Positions 29,083-38,561 of a stretch of DNA of 50,644 bases are shown one piece after another. Both the position numbers and the translations under genes were made by a program. The stretch spans positions 571 through 51,214 of the forward strand of contig PLRK01000104.1 in the NCBI GenBank assembly GCA_003163875.1, in the 5' to 3' direction. Under the pieces are notes generated by a model. That model did not search any database. It was not told the DNA's origin and worked only from the letters and a program-made list of their open reading frames with translations. Each line of letters opens with the position of its first letter. The stretch's first letter is position 1. Source of the DNA: Acidimicrobiaceae bacterium (lineage in GTDB: Bacteria; Actinomycetota; Acidimicrobiia; Acidimicrobiales; RAAP-2).

Positions 29083-30273
29083 CGCCGCTTCCAGCGCCGC
29101 ATTGGGAGAGCCGAATGCGCATTCGTCACGCTCGATGGCGAGGTTGTTGTTCGCGAGCAAGCGAGCACCCCACTTCTCTTCAATATGACCAAACCGCCAC
29201 AGCACCGCTGAGCCACCCCAGACCGCGATGAACATGGCGACGATGACGTAACCCGCCGTGTTGATGTTGAATCCCTCGGAGAAGCGCCAAAAGGAGCCGC
29301 GCCAATGAAGCTCCATCGGCAGCAGCCCCATTAATTCAATGCCCCCAATGAAGAGACAAATGAATATGGAAAGTCCGGTGATCATCAAGTTGTAGTAAAT
29401 GCGACGAACAGGGTTGAAGAGTGCGTGTGAGTACGCGACATTCATAAAGAGACTGTCAATGGTGTCCATCAAGGACATGCCCGCGGTGAAGAGGATTGGC
29501 AGGCACATGATCGAATACCACGGCAGCGCCTTTGAAGCAAGGAGGGCGGTCGTGGCGAGGAGGCTGACCTCGGTGGCGGTGTCAAAGCCCAAACCAAAAA
29601 CGACACCCACGGGATACATCTGCCATTCCTTGGTGATGGACTTCATCCATTTGCCAAAGATCCGAAAAAACATTCCGCGGTTGTTGAGTTGGCGTTCAAG
29701 TTCTTCTTCGTTGTACATCCCGTTTCGCATCGAACGAAAGACGCGGATGATGCCCGCAAGGATGACGATGTTAAGTGCCGCGATGAGAAACAAGAATGCG
29801 GCGGAGACGAGCGTGCCGAAGATCCCGCCGAACTGCTCGAGACCAGAGCCTTGGTTCGACACCGCGGCGAATACGGTCCGCTCCGCAATGACCAAACCGG
29901 CACCAATCGCCACCACGATCGTCGAGTGTCCCAATGAGAAGTAGTAACCGACGCTCAGCGGTCGGCGAGGTTCAGGCTCGTCGATCCGATCATTCATCAG
30001 TTTTCTCGTGGTGTTGTCAATCGCAGCAATGTGATCAGCATCAAAGGCGTGACGCAGTCCAAGTGAGTAGGCCAATCCTGCGATGCCAATACCCAAACCT
30101 TTGTAGTGACCGGGCAGAACGAAACCAATGAAGATGCCAAAACCTACGATATGCAGCAGGGAGATCGTCCCGACCATCCAACCTGCGCGTCGCCATTCTT
30201 TCTTCGTCAGCGACTCTCGAACTTGCTGGCGGCGGCCAACCTTGGCGGCAGAAATGGTCGTCATACGCGCCAC
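29035..30273 (-). CDS. NiCoT-family nickel/cobalt transporter
   Basis: LRHAFDADHIAAIDNTTRKLM (HX4DH signature), GYYFSLGHSTIVV, GLGFDTATEVSLL; multiple TM helices. Confidence 0.93.
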   Translation of the reverse strand: MARMTTISAAKVGRRQQVRESLTKKEWRRAGWMVGTISLLHIVGFGIFIGFVLPGHYKGLGIGIAGLAYSLGLRHAFDADHIAAIDNTTRKLMNDRIDEPEPRRPLSVGYYFSLGHSTIVVAIGAGLVIAERTVFAAVSNQGSGLEQFGGIFGTLVSAAFLFLIAALNIVILAGIIRVFRSMRNGMYNEEELERQLNNRGMFFRIFGKWMKSITKEWQMYPVGVVFGLGFDTATEVSLLATTALLASKALPWYSIMCLPILFTAGMSLMDTIDSLFMNVAYSHALFNPVRRIYYNLMITGLSIFICLFIGGIELMGLLPMELHWRGSFWRFSEGFNINTAGYVIVAMFIAVWGGSAVLWRFGHIEEKWGARLLANNNLAIERDECAFGSPNAALEAALFDVVEQPPSDDFQT

Positions 30274-30312
30274 CTTACTGGGAAGCGTTCCTAATAAGAC
30301 GATATTTTGGGG

Positions 30313-31263
30313 CTAATTCTTGCTTCGCTGCAGACCTGATCGAAGGCCTCTGGTTACGAAGGAATTCGCAATTTTTGCGGATGCCTCGTCAATCATCTCG
30401 TCGCCGAACATCAATGCTCCGGTGTGCTGCTGCTCGGTTGCCACGCGGTACGTGTCCAAAATGTCGTAGGACTTATCAAAGAGTTCTTGGCTCGGCGAGT
30501 AGACCTCGTTGAGGACCAGGGCCTGGTCAGGAGTCAGTGCCCATTTCCCATCGAAACCGTAGGAATAGGAGATCGTCGCGGCGTAGCGCAGAGCGTCCAG
30601 ATCACGAACCTTGAGAAAGGGCCCGTCGATGACGTGCAATCCGTTCGCTCGTCCAGCCATGAGGATCTTGGCGAAGACATAGCTGAAGGGATTCGAAGGT
30701 CCCTCGTGGATCGTTTCGTCAATCGTCGTCACGGGCATACCAATCGACGCCGCGAAGTCCGCCGGACCAAAGACAATCGTCTCGAGTCGCTTCGACGCTG
30801 CACAGATCTCTTCGACGTTGATCAGGCCCTCCGCCGTCTCGATCTGCGCTTCGATGCCAATGTGTCCGATTGGGAGTCCCGCGTTCTTCTCCACTTGGGT
30901 CAACAAGAGATCCATCGCCACCACATCGGACGCTCGTTGTACTTTTGGCATCATGATCTCGTCAAGTCGGTTACCGGCTTTACTAACGACGTCTATAACG
31001 TCGCCGTAGGTCCACGGGGTATCCCAGGCGTTCACTCGCACGCACAGCACTCGCTCCCCCCAGTCGAGCGAACGAATCGCGTTCACGACCTTTTCTCGCG
31101 CGGCGACCTTCTCGTTGGGCGCAACCGAGTCTTCAAGATCGAGGAAACTCATGTCCGCCGTGGAACTAGGAGCTTTCGCGAGAAAACGATCAGAGGAACC
31201 CGGTGTTGAGAGACACGACCGGCGAGGTAGGGAGCGAGAACGAGCGGACATGCGTTCGAGCAT
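30313..31263 (-). CDS. HpcH/HpaI aldolase / CitE-like CoA-ester lyase (malyl/beta-methylmalyl-CoA lyase type)
   Basis: SCLSTPGSSDRFLAKAPSSTADMSFLDLEDSVAPNEK, RVNAWDTPW, MMPKVQRASDV, IEAQIETAEGLINVEEI, FGPADFAASIGM. Confidence 0.87.
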   Translation of the reverse strand: MLERMSARSRSLPRRSCLSTPGSSDRFLAKAPSSTADMSFLDLEDSVAPNEKVAAREKVVNAIRSLDWGERVLCVRVNAWDTPWTYGDVIDVVSKAGNRLDEIMMPKVQRASDVVAMDLLLTQVEKNAGLPIGHIGIEAQIETAEGLINVEEICAASKRLETIVFGPADFAASIGMPVTTIDETIHEGPSNPFSYVFAKILMAGRANGLHVIDGPFLKVRDLDALRYAATISYSYGFDGKWALTPDQALVLNEVYSPSQELFDKSYDILDTYRVATEQQHTGALMFGDEMIDEASAKIANSFVTRGLRSGLQRSKN

Positions 31264-31475
31264 ATTCAAGTGGGCGTCGAGCTTGAAATCACATCTGAAT
31301 TGACCGTCAACTCTCCACGTTTCTAGCTCTTTATCAGGTGGTACAGAAGTTCTTATGTTGTTTTTCGCCCCGTACGTACCTACCAGCCGGTAGCCTTCTC
31401 TACGTGACTGACGTCGAGCGCTGCGGGCGCCATTCGACGCTACGGCCTGCAAGGGGACATCAGCGGTTCCGGTGG

Positions 31476-32510
31476 ATGAAGTCTGCTCTGGCTGTCGTCG
31501 CAGTGTGTTCCAGCACTGTGGCTGTTTTTCCACGTGCGGCGGGCGCCTCCTCGATCACCAATGACCGAGAGAAGGCGAATCAGCTCTACAACCAGATCCA
31601 GTCCATCAATGGTCAGGTCGAGTTGCTCGGTCAAAAGTATGACGAAGCGCAGATCAAACTGAACAACTTCAACAACCAAATCACTCACACCAAACAGACC
31701 GTCGCCGCGATCAAGAACAAGGTGACCAACGGCACCACGGAATTGGAACAGGACGCGATCTTCGCCTACGTGACCAACGGCTCCGCCGCGAGCAACAATC
31801 CCCTCTTCTCGTCCAACGCCTCCAAGATTGGTGCGACGAACGTTTATAACCAGATCGCCGAAGGAAACGTCAGCTCCACCATCGCCAGTTTGAAGAACTA
31901 TCGAATCGAACTCACCCAGGAGCGAAGTGTTCTCAACGCCGAAGACGACCAAGCGCGCGCCGCCACCAAAGTCGCCGCCAACGCCTTTCACAAAGCCAAA
32001 GTCCTTCAAGCAGCACTCCAATCGACACTAAATCAAGTCAAGGGCCAGATTGCGGTCTACGTCGCCGAGGCGGCTGCGGCGGCTGCGGCGAAGTCCGACG
32101 GCGCTCTCAAGTCGGCCAAACCAATCGACGGATTCCCGGCACCACCTCCGGACTCACGAGCCGACATCGCCATACGTGCGGCCTTGTCGTATCTCGGCAC
32201 GTGGTACTGCTGGGGCGGTGCCTCGCGAAGTTGCGTCGATTGTTCGGGGCTCATCATGCTGGCGTACCAGGCTGCGGGTATCGACTTCCCCCACTACTCG
32301 GGAGCACAGTACGAGGACACCGAACGCGTACCCTTGTACGACATCGAGCCCGGTGACCTCTTGTTCTACGGTTGGCACGGCGACGAGCACGTCGCGATGT
32401 ACATAGGCCACGGTGACATGATCGAAGCCGAGATGACCGGCACGCGCGTGCACGTCACCCCCATTCGACTCGGTTACGGTTTCGTAGGTCTCGGCCGCCC
32501 TCGGGCCTAA
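31476..32510 (+). CDS. NlpC/P60 family cell-wall peptidase with coiled-coil N-terminus
   Basis: Signal peptide MKSALAVVAVCSSTVAVFPRAAGA; CVDCSGLIMLAYQAAG, GDLLFYGWHGDEHVAMYIGHGDMIEA. Confidence 0.92.
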   Translation: MKSALAVVAVCSSTVAVFPRAAGASSITNDREKANQLYNQIQSINGQVELLGQKYDEAQIKLNNFNNQITHTKQTVAAIKNKVTNGTTELEQDAIFAYVTNGSAASNNPLFSSNASKIGATNVYNQIAEGNVSSTIASLKNYRIELTQERSVLNAEDDQARAATKVAANAFHKAKVLQAALQSTLNQVKGQIAVYVAEAAAAAAAKSDGALKSAKPIDGFPAPPPDSRADIAIRAALSYLGTWYCWGGASRSCVDCSGLIMLAYQAAGIDFPHYSGAQYEDTERVPLYDIEPGDLLFYGWHGDEHVAMYIGHGDMIEAEMTGTRVHVTPIRLGYGFVGLGRPRA

Positions 32511-32512
32511 GC

Positions 32513-33298
32513 GTGTCGGGCGTACCAACATCGTTTCACTTAGGGCCACTGGACTTTCACACCTACGGTTTCGGGCTCGCCATCGCGGCGTACGTTGCCT
32601 ACTTGTATTCACGACATCGACTCGCCCGCGCGCATTTCGATGTCGAATCATTCGGGCGTTTCGCAGGCGTGCTGATCTTCAGCGGGCTGGTGGGTGCGCG
32701 AATCGCCAACATCGCAACGAACTGGTCCTATTACAACGGCCACCCCGGTCGCTGGTTGGCGGTGTGGCAAGGCGGCCTCGCGAGCTTTGGTGGCATCGCC
32801 CTTGCGCTGCCCGTCGCCATCACGCTGCAGCGCCGTTGGTGGCCGCAGAGCTCGCTCGCCCGCTTCAGCGATGCGGTGCTGCCGGCATTGGTTCTCGGAT
32901 GGGCCATCGGACGTTTTCTGGGACCCCAATTCATGGTCAACGGCGGTGGGCACATCACCCACCAATGGTTCGGAATTCGTTACGAGGGCCAGTCAGGCAA
33001 ACGCGTACCTGTGCCGATCATTCAAGGGATCGAGGACGGCTTGTTGTGGGGGCTACTCGTCGTGATTGAAAAGAAGTGGACGACGCGCGTCGCGGGTCTG
33101 TTGAGCGCCATCGCGATGATGATCTGGGGGCTCGTGCGTGCATACGACGAACACTGGCTCCTAGGCGATGAGTCACACAGTGGATCACTCGGCGTCCAAT
33201 TTGCTGGCCTCACCTTGGCGATTGCCGGAGTGGTAATCTTCGTGCGTCAATACGTCGTACAGCACCGTCACGGGGTATTACAAGAGAGCGACGCGTAA
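32513..33298 (+). CDS. Lgt (prolipoprotein diacylglyceryl transferase)-like membrane protein with altered active-site motifs
   Basis: FHLGPLDFHTYGFGLAIAAYVAYLYSR, GARIANI, WQGGLASFGGI, GWAIGRFLGPQFMVNGGGH; polytopic. Starts 3 bp after the NlpC/P60 stop. Confidence 0.72.
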   Translation: MSGVPTSFHLGPLDFHTYGFGLAIAAYVAYLYSRHRLARAHFDVESFGRFAGVLIFSGLVGARIANIATNWSYYNGHPGRWLAVWQGGLASFGGIALALPVAITLQRRWWPQSSLARFSDAVLPALVLGWAIGRFLGPQFMVNGGGHITHQWFGIRYEGQSGKRVPVPIIQGIEDGLLWGLLVVIEKKWTTRVAGLLSAIAMMIWGLVRAYDEHWLLGDESHSGSLGVQFAGLTLAIAGVVIFVRQYVVQHRHGVLQESDA

Positions 33299-33341
33299 CC
33301 AAAAAGCGACGAGAACAGCGATGCGAAGGAGCGTTGTCGTC

Positions 33342-34355
33342 CTAGAACAACGAGTTCCACTCCTCATCGCTCAATCGGCCGATTCGTTCGGCGTCTCTCG
33401 GGGCGAGAGTGACGACGGTGCGATCAGTTGCGACGTACGAGACATGCGCGAGTCCGAGTTTGCGCCAAGGCTGGAAGAGATTTCTCGTCGGCGAATCATT
33501 GGAATAAATGCCCAAAACCAGGACCGCGTCGTCGTTCGCCGCGACGACTATCGCCGGGCGGAGCTTGGATCGCTGCTCGGGCATGACGGGATCGGTCGCG
33601 TCAAAGGGCACATCGGCGAGGATCACCGTACCGACGAGTGGGTGCGAGGGATCAAAAGTGCTCAGTTCGGCGGGTGTAAAGAGCACCCTTCGGCGCAACA
33701 CTTCGATGATCGGCTCGCTGTTCGCGACCGCGGTCGATGACGACGGCGCAGGAGCTCTGTCGCTGCGCTTTGCCTTAAATGAGTGATTCGCCCGGGCACT
33801 CGTCGCACTCTTCTTTTTCTTTTCCTCTTCACGACGAATGCGCCGTTGCTCTTTGACTTCGTCGCTGACTTGCTTGGGCACGAGCAGAGATGGGGCGCGA
33901 AGAGTCACCAGTTCACCTAATGCCAATTCTGGACGTTCGTCGAGCAGTTGTCGGCAATGTGGTGCAGCGGGAAAGCCTTCACCAATCCCGAACGTGAGCA
34001 CCGCGAGTACGTCGTCGTTCGTCGCACCCTGTGCGACGATATGGTCAACCGCTTCTTTGAGTTGCTCGTAGGTTGGCGCGTCCGCATCATCGCCCAGCGC
34101 TTCGACGATATTTTCGAGCGGCTCGAATGCGAGCACCTCCAGCAGGGCACGAACGGCCGCTATCGGCGCCGTCGCGGCGAAGGTCGATACGTCGCGCTTT
34201 TGTTGCAGCGAGCGCAAGGGCATTGCGACAACCGCACTGAGCTTCGCATTGCCCTTGAGATTCAAGTTGTCAACGGTCTCGAGTACGTGTGCTTCGCTGA
34301 TGCCTGCAATGCCCTGGCGAACGATGTCATTTGCATTCATGTTCATCACCGACAT
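33342..34355 (-). CDS. Protein with unknown N-terminal helical domain, basic linker and MazF/PemK-like C-terminal domain
   Basis: C-terminus PLVGTVILADVPFDATDPVMPEQRSKLRPAIVVAANDDAVLVLGIYSND resembles MazF G-[DE]-I-x-x-x-[DN]-[FL]-x-P...RPALVVS. Linker KEQRRIRREEEKKKKSATSARANHSFKAKRSDRAP. Confidence 0.55.
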   Translation of the reverse strand: MSVMNMNANDIVRQGIAGISEAHVLETVDNLNLKGNAKLSAVVAMPLRSLQQKRDVSTFAATAPIAAVRALLEVLAFEPLENIVEALGDDADAPTYEQLKEAVDHIVAQGATNDDVLAVLTFGIGEGFPAAPHCRQLLDERPELALGELVTLRAPSLLVPKQVSDEVKEQRRIRREEEKKKKSATSARANHSFKAKRSDRAPAPSSSTAVANSEPIIEVLRRRVLFTPAELSTFDPSHPLVGTVILADVPFDATDPVMPEQRSKLRPAIVVAANDDAVLVLGIYSNDSPTRNLFQPWRKLGLAHVSYVATDRTVVTLAPRDAERIGRLSDEEWNSLF

Positions 34356-34360
34356 CGCGC

Positions 34361-35503
34361 CTACTTCAACAGGTGCTTCGCGACGACGACGCGCTGCACT
34401 TGATTGGTACCCTCGTAGATCTGAGTGATCTTGGCATCGCGCATGAATCGCTCCACGGGGAACTCCTTGGTGAAGCCGTACCCTCCGAGCAACTGCACTG
34501 CGTCAACGGCGACGCTCATCGCCGTGTCCGAGGCGAACGACTTGGCCGCAGCTCCGAGATAACTCAATTGATTGTCAGGATCGCCCGCGTCAATCGTGGC
34601 GCAGGCGCGATACACCAGAGCGCGAGCCGCTTCAGTGCGAATGGCCATGTCAGCGAGCATGAATCGAAGTCCCTGAAGTTCAGAGATGGGGCCGCCAAAG
34701 GCTTTGCGCCCCTTCATATACGACCCGGCGTAATCGATCGATGCCTGTGCGATGCCCACCGCTTGGGCCCCGATGGTGGGACGCGAACGATCGAGCGTGT
34801 GCATGGCGATCTTGAAGCCCTCACCTTCGACACCAATTCGATGACTCATTGGTACCCGCACGTCATGGAGAACGACCTCGCCCGTCGGTGATGCGCGCAG
34901 GCCCATCTTGTCCTCGTGCTTGGGGAATTGCAGCCCCCACTCCTTTTCAACCAAGAAACACGTGATACCTCGACTTCGCGCCTCGGGGTCCGTGCTCGCG
35001 AACACCGTGTAGGTGTCAGAGATTCCCGCATTCGTGATCCAATACTTGGAACCATTGAGAATGTAATCATCCCCATCGCGCACTGCACGACAGCGCATTG
35101 CCGCGACGTCTGATCCAGCGTCGGCTTCGGAGAGACAGTAACTCGCTTGAATGTCGCCCTTCGCAACACGGGGCAGGTAGTGGCGCTTGATCTCTTCGGA
35201 CGCGAAGTTGATGATAGGTAACATTCCAAGCTTGGAAATCAGCATGGTCACTGACGTTGACGCGCAACCTCTCGCTAACTCTTCAGCCATGATTGCTTGG
35301 GTAACCATGTCCGCGCCAACACCGCCGTATTCTTCGGGCACGCCAAGTGATGGCAATTCCATCTCGACGCACGCATCGAAACTCTTTTGCGGGAATTCTT
35401 GCTCCCGGTCGTAGTGCTCCGCGTTGGGCGCAACTCGTTCATCGACGAAACCACGCATCACGTCACGAAACGCGCGCTGCTCTGCATTCAGGTCGAAACT
35501 CAT
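34361..35503 (-). CDS. Acyl-CoA dehydrogenase
   Basis: MSFDLNAEQRAFRDVMRGFVDE, SYCLSEADAGSDVAAM, LQGLRFMLADMAIRTEAARALVY, AVQLLGGYGFTKEFPVERFMRDAKITQIYEGTNQVQRVVVAKHLL. Confidence 0.95.
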   Translation of the reverse strand: MSFDLNAEQRAFRDVMRGFVDERVAPNAEHYDREQEFPQKSFDACVEMELPSLGVPEEYGGVGADMVTQAIMAEELARGCASTSVTMLISKLGMLPIINFASEEIKRHYLPRVAKGDIQASYCLSEADAGSDVAAMRCRAVRDGDDYILNGSKYWITNAGISDTYTVFASTDPEARSRGITCFLVEKEWGLQFPKHEDKMGLRASPTGEVVLHDVRVPMSHRIGVEGEGFKIAMHTLDRSRPTIGAQAVGIAQASIDYAGSYMKGRKAFGGPISELQGLRFMLADMAIRTEAARALVYRACATIDAGDPDNQLSYLGAAAKSFASDTAMSVAVDAVQLLGGYGFTKEFPVERFMRDAKITQIYEGTNQVQRVVVAKHLLK

Positions 35504-35526
35504 ACTGCTTCTTTCGATAGTGGGGA

Positions 35527-35988
35527 CTAAGGAGAGACGTGACCAGGAACGAGTTCGTCGACCGAAACCGCATCGACGAAGCGGCGTTGGGCAACGTAAC
35601 TATGGGCAATGCCCGCGAACTTCGCACACTGTTCGTGGCGCAGGATCGGTCCCTCGAGACCGAAGAGTTCCATCGCGACCTTCACATCACTGGGGATGGG
35701 ACCTCGGCCGACGATGCTCGCTCGCTTCGCGGCGACGAGGCCAATGCCAAGTTCGACGTCGTGACGATCGTGTTCGTGCTCGAAGGAAAAGGGTCCAAGA
35801 ACGTGGTGCGCGATCGTCAGTGCGTAGCCTTCGCCCGGCGCTGGCGTACCGTAACTGACACCGGTAGGTGGGTGAGCCGAGCGCTGGAGACCCGCCTTGG
35901 GGACTCGCGCGAGTTCGGGAGTCGCCGTCGACATCGTCGGACGCACCTCACCGGCGTTAGGAACGGGAGCAAAGGTTGGCTGGGTCAC
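35527..35988 (-). CDS. Conserved hypothetical protein
   Basis: 153-aa frame with no recognised domain; sits in a minus-strand run between ilvE and an ACAD gene. Confidence 0.5.
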   Translation of the reverse strand: MTQPTFAPVPNAGEVRPTMSTATPELARVPKAGLQRSAHPPTGVSYGTPAPGEGYALTIAHHVLGPFSFEHEHDRHDVELGIGLVAAKRASIVGRGPIPSDVKVAMELFGLEGPILRHEQCAKFAGIAHSYVAQRRFVDAVSVDELVPGHVSP

Positions 35989-36013
35989 GCTTCGAGACTA
36001 CCTTCGAATGCCG

Positions 36014-36940
36014 CTAAACCCGGTCGAGCCAACTCTCGTACTGGGGCAACTCACCTCGGACGGTTTGATGGTAGATGCCTTGAATCTTTTTCGTGATGGG
36101 ACCCGGCTTGCCTTCGCCGACGACTCGATCGTCAACGGAAGCGATCGGGACCACCTCCGCGGCAGTGCCGGTGAGGAAGGCCTCGTCGGCGAGGTAGAGA
36201 TCGTCACGGCGCATTGGCTCGAAGCTCACGTCGTAGCCGAGGTCGTTCGCGATACGCACGATACTGGATTGGGTAATTCCGCGAAGGGCTCCGGCTTCGG
36301 ATGGTGGAGGACTAATCAAGAGCCCGTCACGCACAATGAAAAGGTTCTCACCAGTGCACTCCGAGACCCTACCGTCGGGCCCCAGCATGATGGCTTCGTC
36401 GTAACCTGCATTGATCGCCTCGACTTTCGCGAGACCCGAGTTCACGTAACCACCCACCGTCTTCGAAGCGGTCGGCATTGCATTGGGCGCGTGTCGAACC
36501 CACGAGGAGATCTTCATCCGCACGCCGTTCTCGGCGCCTTCGTCACCGAGGTAGGCCCCCCACGGCCACACGGCGATTGCCACGTTGACGGGTGAAGGTT
36601 GCGGATTGACGCCCATCTCGCCGTAACCCAAGTACACGAGAGGTCGAATGTAACAACCATTGGGCACATCATTGACACGCACGACTTCCTTGGTCGCTTC
36701 GACGAGCGCCTCAAGCGAGTAGGCCACATCGATCGAGAGAATCTTGCAACTGTTCAAGAGTCGCTGCGTGTGATCAACCAAGCGAAACACCGCGAGCCCC
36801 TTGTCGGTCTTATAGGCGCGAATGCCTTCAAATGCACCCGTGCCGTAATGCAAGGTGTGGGTCAAGACGTGAATCGTCGCTTTATCCCAATCGACCAGCG
36901 TCCCGTCCATCCAGATCTTCTTCGTGGGCGTGATTGGCAT
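36014..36940 (-). CDS. ilvE: Branched-chain amino acid aminotransferase
   Basis: [82 protein letters not shown]. Confidence 0.95.
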   Translation of the reverse strand: MPITPTKKIWMDGTLVDWDKATIHVLTHTLHYGTGAFEGIRAYKTDKGLAVFRLVDHTQRLLNSCKILSIDVAYSLEALVEATKEVVRVNDVPNGCYIRPLVYLGYGEMGVNPQPSPVNVAIAVWPWGAYLGDEGAENGVRMKISSWVRHAPNAMPTASKTVGGYVNSGLAKVEAINAGYDEAIMLGPDGRVSECTGENLFIVRDGLLISPPPSEAGALRGITQSSIVRIANDLGYDVSFEPMRRDDLYLADEAFLTGTAAEVVPIASVDDRVVGEGKPGPITKKIQGIYHQTVRGELPQYESWLDRV

Positions 36941-37960
36941 TTACAAGTTCTCCATTAATTGTTTGGTAATTCCTGAGGTTCCTAGCGAAGCAACATCTCC
37001 ATTGAATTCTTGCACGGCTCGGGCCACTCGCGACGCCGCCTCGACTTCGCCGAGGTGCTCAAGCATCAACACTGCTGATGAGACGGCCGCGAGGGGGTTC
37101 GCCTTGCCGGTACCGGCAATATCGTGTGCGGCGCCGTGCACGGGCTCAAAGAGCGACGCCGACGTGCGCTCCGGGTTTAAATTTGCGCTCGCGGCGTAGC
37201 CAATGCCACCGGTGACCGCTCCGGCCAAATCCGAAAGAATGTCGCCAAACAAATTGTCGGTCACGATGATCCCGTAACGTTGTGGATTCTCGACGAGATA
37301 GATGCACGCAGCGTCGACGTGGTTGTAGTCGACCTGCACGTTTGGATACAAAGCACCGATTTCTCGCACGACGCGGCTCCAGAGTTCGCCAGCGAACGTC
37401 AGCACGTTGGTCTTGTGCACGAGGGTTAATCTCGGCTCGACCAGCTTCGAGGCTCGTTCAAAGGCGTATCGAACGCAGCGCTCGACACCGAAGCGCGTGT
37501 TCACCGAGCCCTGCGTCGCCACTTCGTGGGCCGTGCCATGGCGAAGGACGCCACCTTCGCCCGCGTACGGTCCTTCAGTGTTTTCACGAACGATGGCGAA
37601 TTCGCAACCCTGCGCGATCGATCCCCGCACGCCCTGGAAGGGTCGGTAATTGATGTAGAGGTCGAGACCAAAGCGCAATCGAAGGAGCAGTCCGCGCTCG
37701 AGAATGCCGCCAGGGATCCGAGTATCTCCAATGGCTGGACCAATCGCCCCAAGAAGTATCGCGTCAAAACCTCCAAGTTGTTCGAGGGTTTCGTCATCGA
37801 GCACGAAGCCATCGCGCAAATACCGGGCCGCACCCACGTCATAGGTGGTCGTGGCAATGTTGACGCCAGCCGCATTCACGACCTCGAGCGCTGCACTGGT
37901 GACCTCGGGTCCAATGCCGTCGCCACCGAGCACGGCCACGCGATAGCTGCGCTGGTTCAT
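36941..37960 (-). CDS. leuB: 3-isopropylmalate dehydrogenase
   Basis: [79 protein letters not shown]. Confidence 0.88.
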   Translation of the reverse strand: MNQRSYRVAVLGGDGIGPEVTSAALEVVNAAGVNIATTTYDVGAARYLRDGFVLDDETLEQLGGFDAILLGAIGPAIGDTRIPGGILERGLLLRLRFGLDLYINYRPFQGVRGSIAQGCEFAIVRENTEGPYAGEGGVLRHGTAHEVATQGSVNTRFGVERCVRYAFERASKLVEPRLTLVHKTNVLTFAGELWSRVVREIGALYPNVQVDYNHVDAACIYLVENPQRYGIIVTDNLFGDILSDLAGAVTGGIGYAASANLNPERTSASLFEPVHGAAHDIAGTGKANPLAAVSSAVLMLEHLGEVEAASRVARAVQEFNGDVASLGTSGITKQLMENL

Positions 37961-38082
37961 TGCTCGTCGTCTCCTCGTTTCGCTCCATTTTGGTCGCTGA
38001 CGCACGCACCTGGCAAACTCGTCGCAGTGGTGCATGGTCCCTTCAGTAGAATTGGGGCTTCTCCACAAGTTGAGGTTGCACC

Positions 38083-38559
38083 ATGGCGGGCGAAATTCAT
38101 CGAATCACCCAGGAAACACTGGACAAACTCCGCGCCGAGTACGAACACCTCACCACCGTTGGTCGCACCGAAATTGCACGAGTCATCGAAGCTGCGCGAC
38201 TTCTTGGCGATCTGAGCGAAAACGGTGACTACCACGCCGCCAAGGATGAACAGGGAAAGATGGAATCCCGAATTCGCCAGATCGACAACGTCTTGCGTCA
38301 TCACGAAATCGTCGAACGTGATGGGAACGTCGATGTCGTCCAATACGCATCGATTGTGCGCGTTGTCTACGAGGGCGACTCCGATGACGATTTCCAGGAG
38401 TTCTTCGTCGGTTCCATTGAAGAAAAGCCAGAAGGCGTGCTCGTCGCGTCACCAACCTCGCCCCTCGGCGCGGCGTTGCTCGAGAGAAGGATTGGCGAGC
38501 TCATTGAGTACGAAGCGCCTTCGGGAGTGCTTCGCGTGAAGATCATCGGTATTCGATAA
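38083..38559 (+). CDS. greA: Transcription elongation factor GreA
   Basis: [24 protein letters not shown] (acidic tip), [32 protein letters not shown]. Confidence 0.93.
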   Translation: MAGEIHRITQETLDKLRAEYEHLTTVGRTEIARVIEAARLLGDLSENGDYHAAKDEQGKMESRIRQIDNVLRHHEIVERDGNVDVVQYASIVRVVYEGDSDDDFQEFFVGSIEEKPEGVLVASPTSPLGAALLERRIGELIEYEAPSGVLRVKIIGIR

Positions 38560-38561
38560 TC

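Noticed and set aside
30424-31209. 261-aa plus-strand ORF opposite the CitE-like lyase
   Set aside because: Mirror ORF of a well-supported gene; no motifs.
31264-31475. Possible ydaO (c-di-AMP) riboswitch upstream of the NlpC/P60 gene
   Set aside because: Such riboswitches often precede cell-wall hydrolases, but the conserved core could not be recognised; only a small CTACC-AGCC-GGTAG hairpin is visible.
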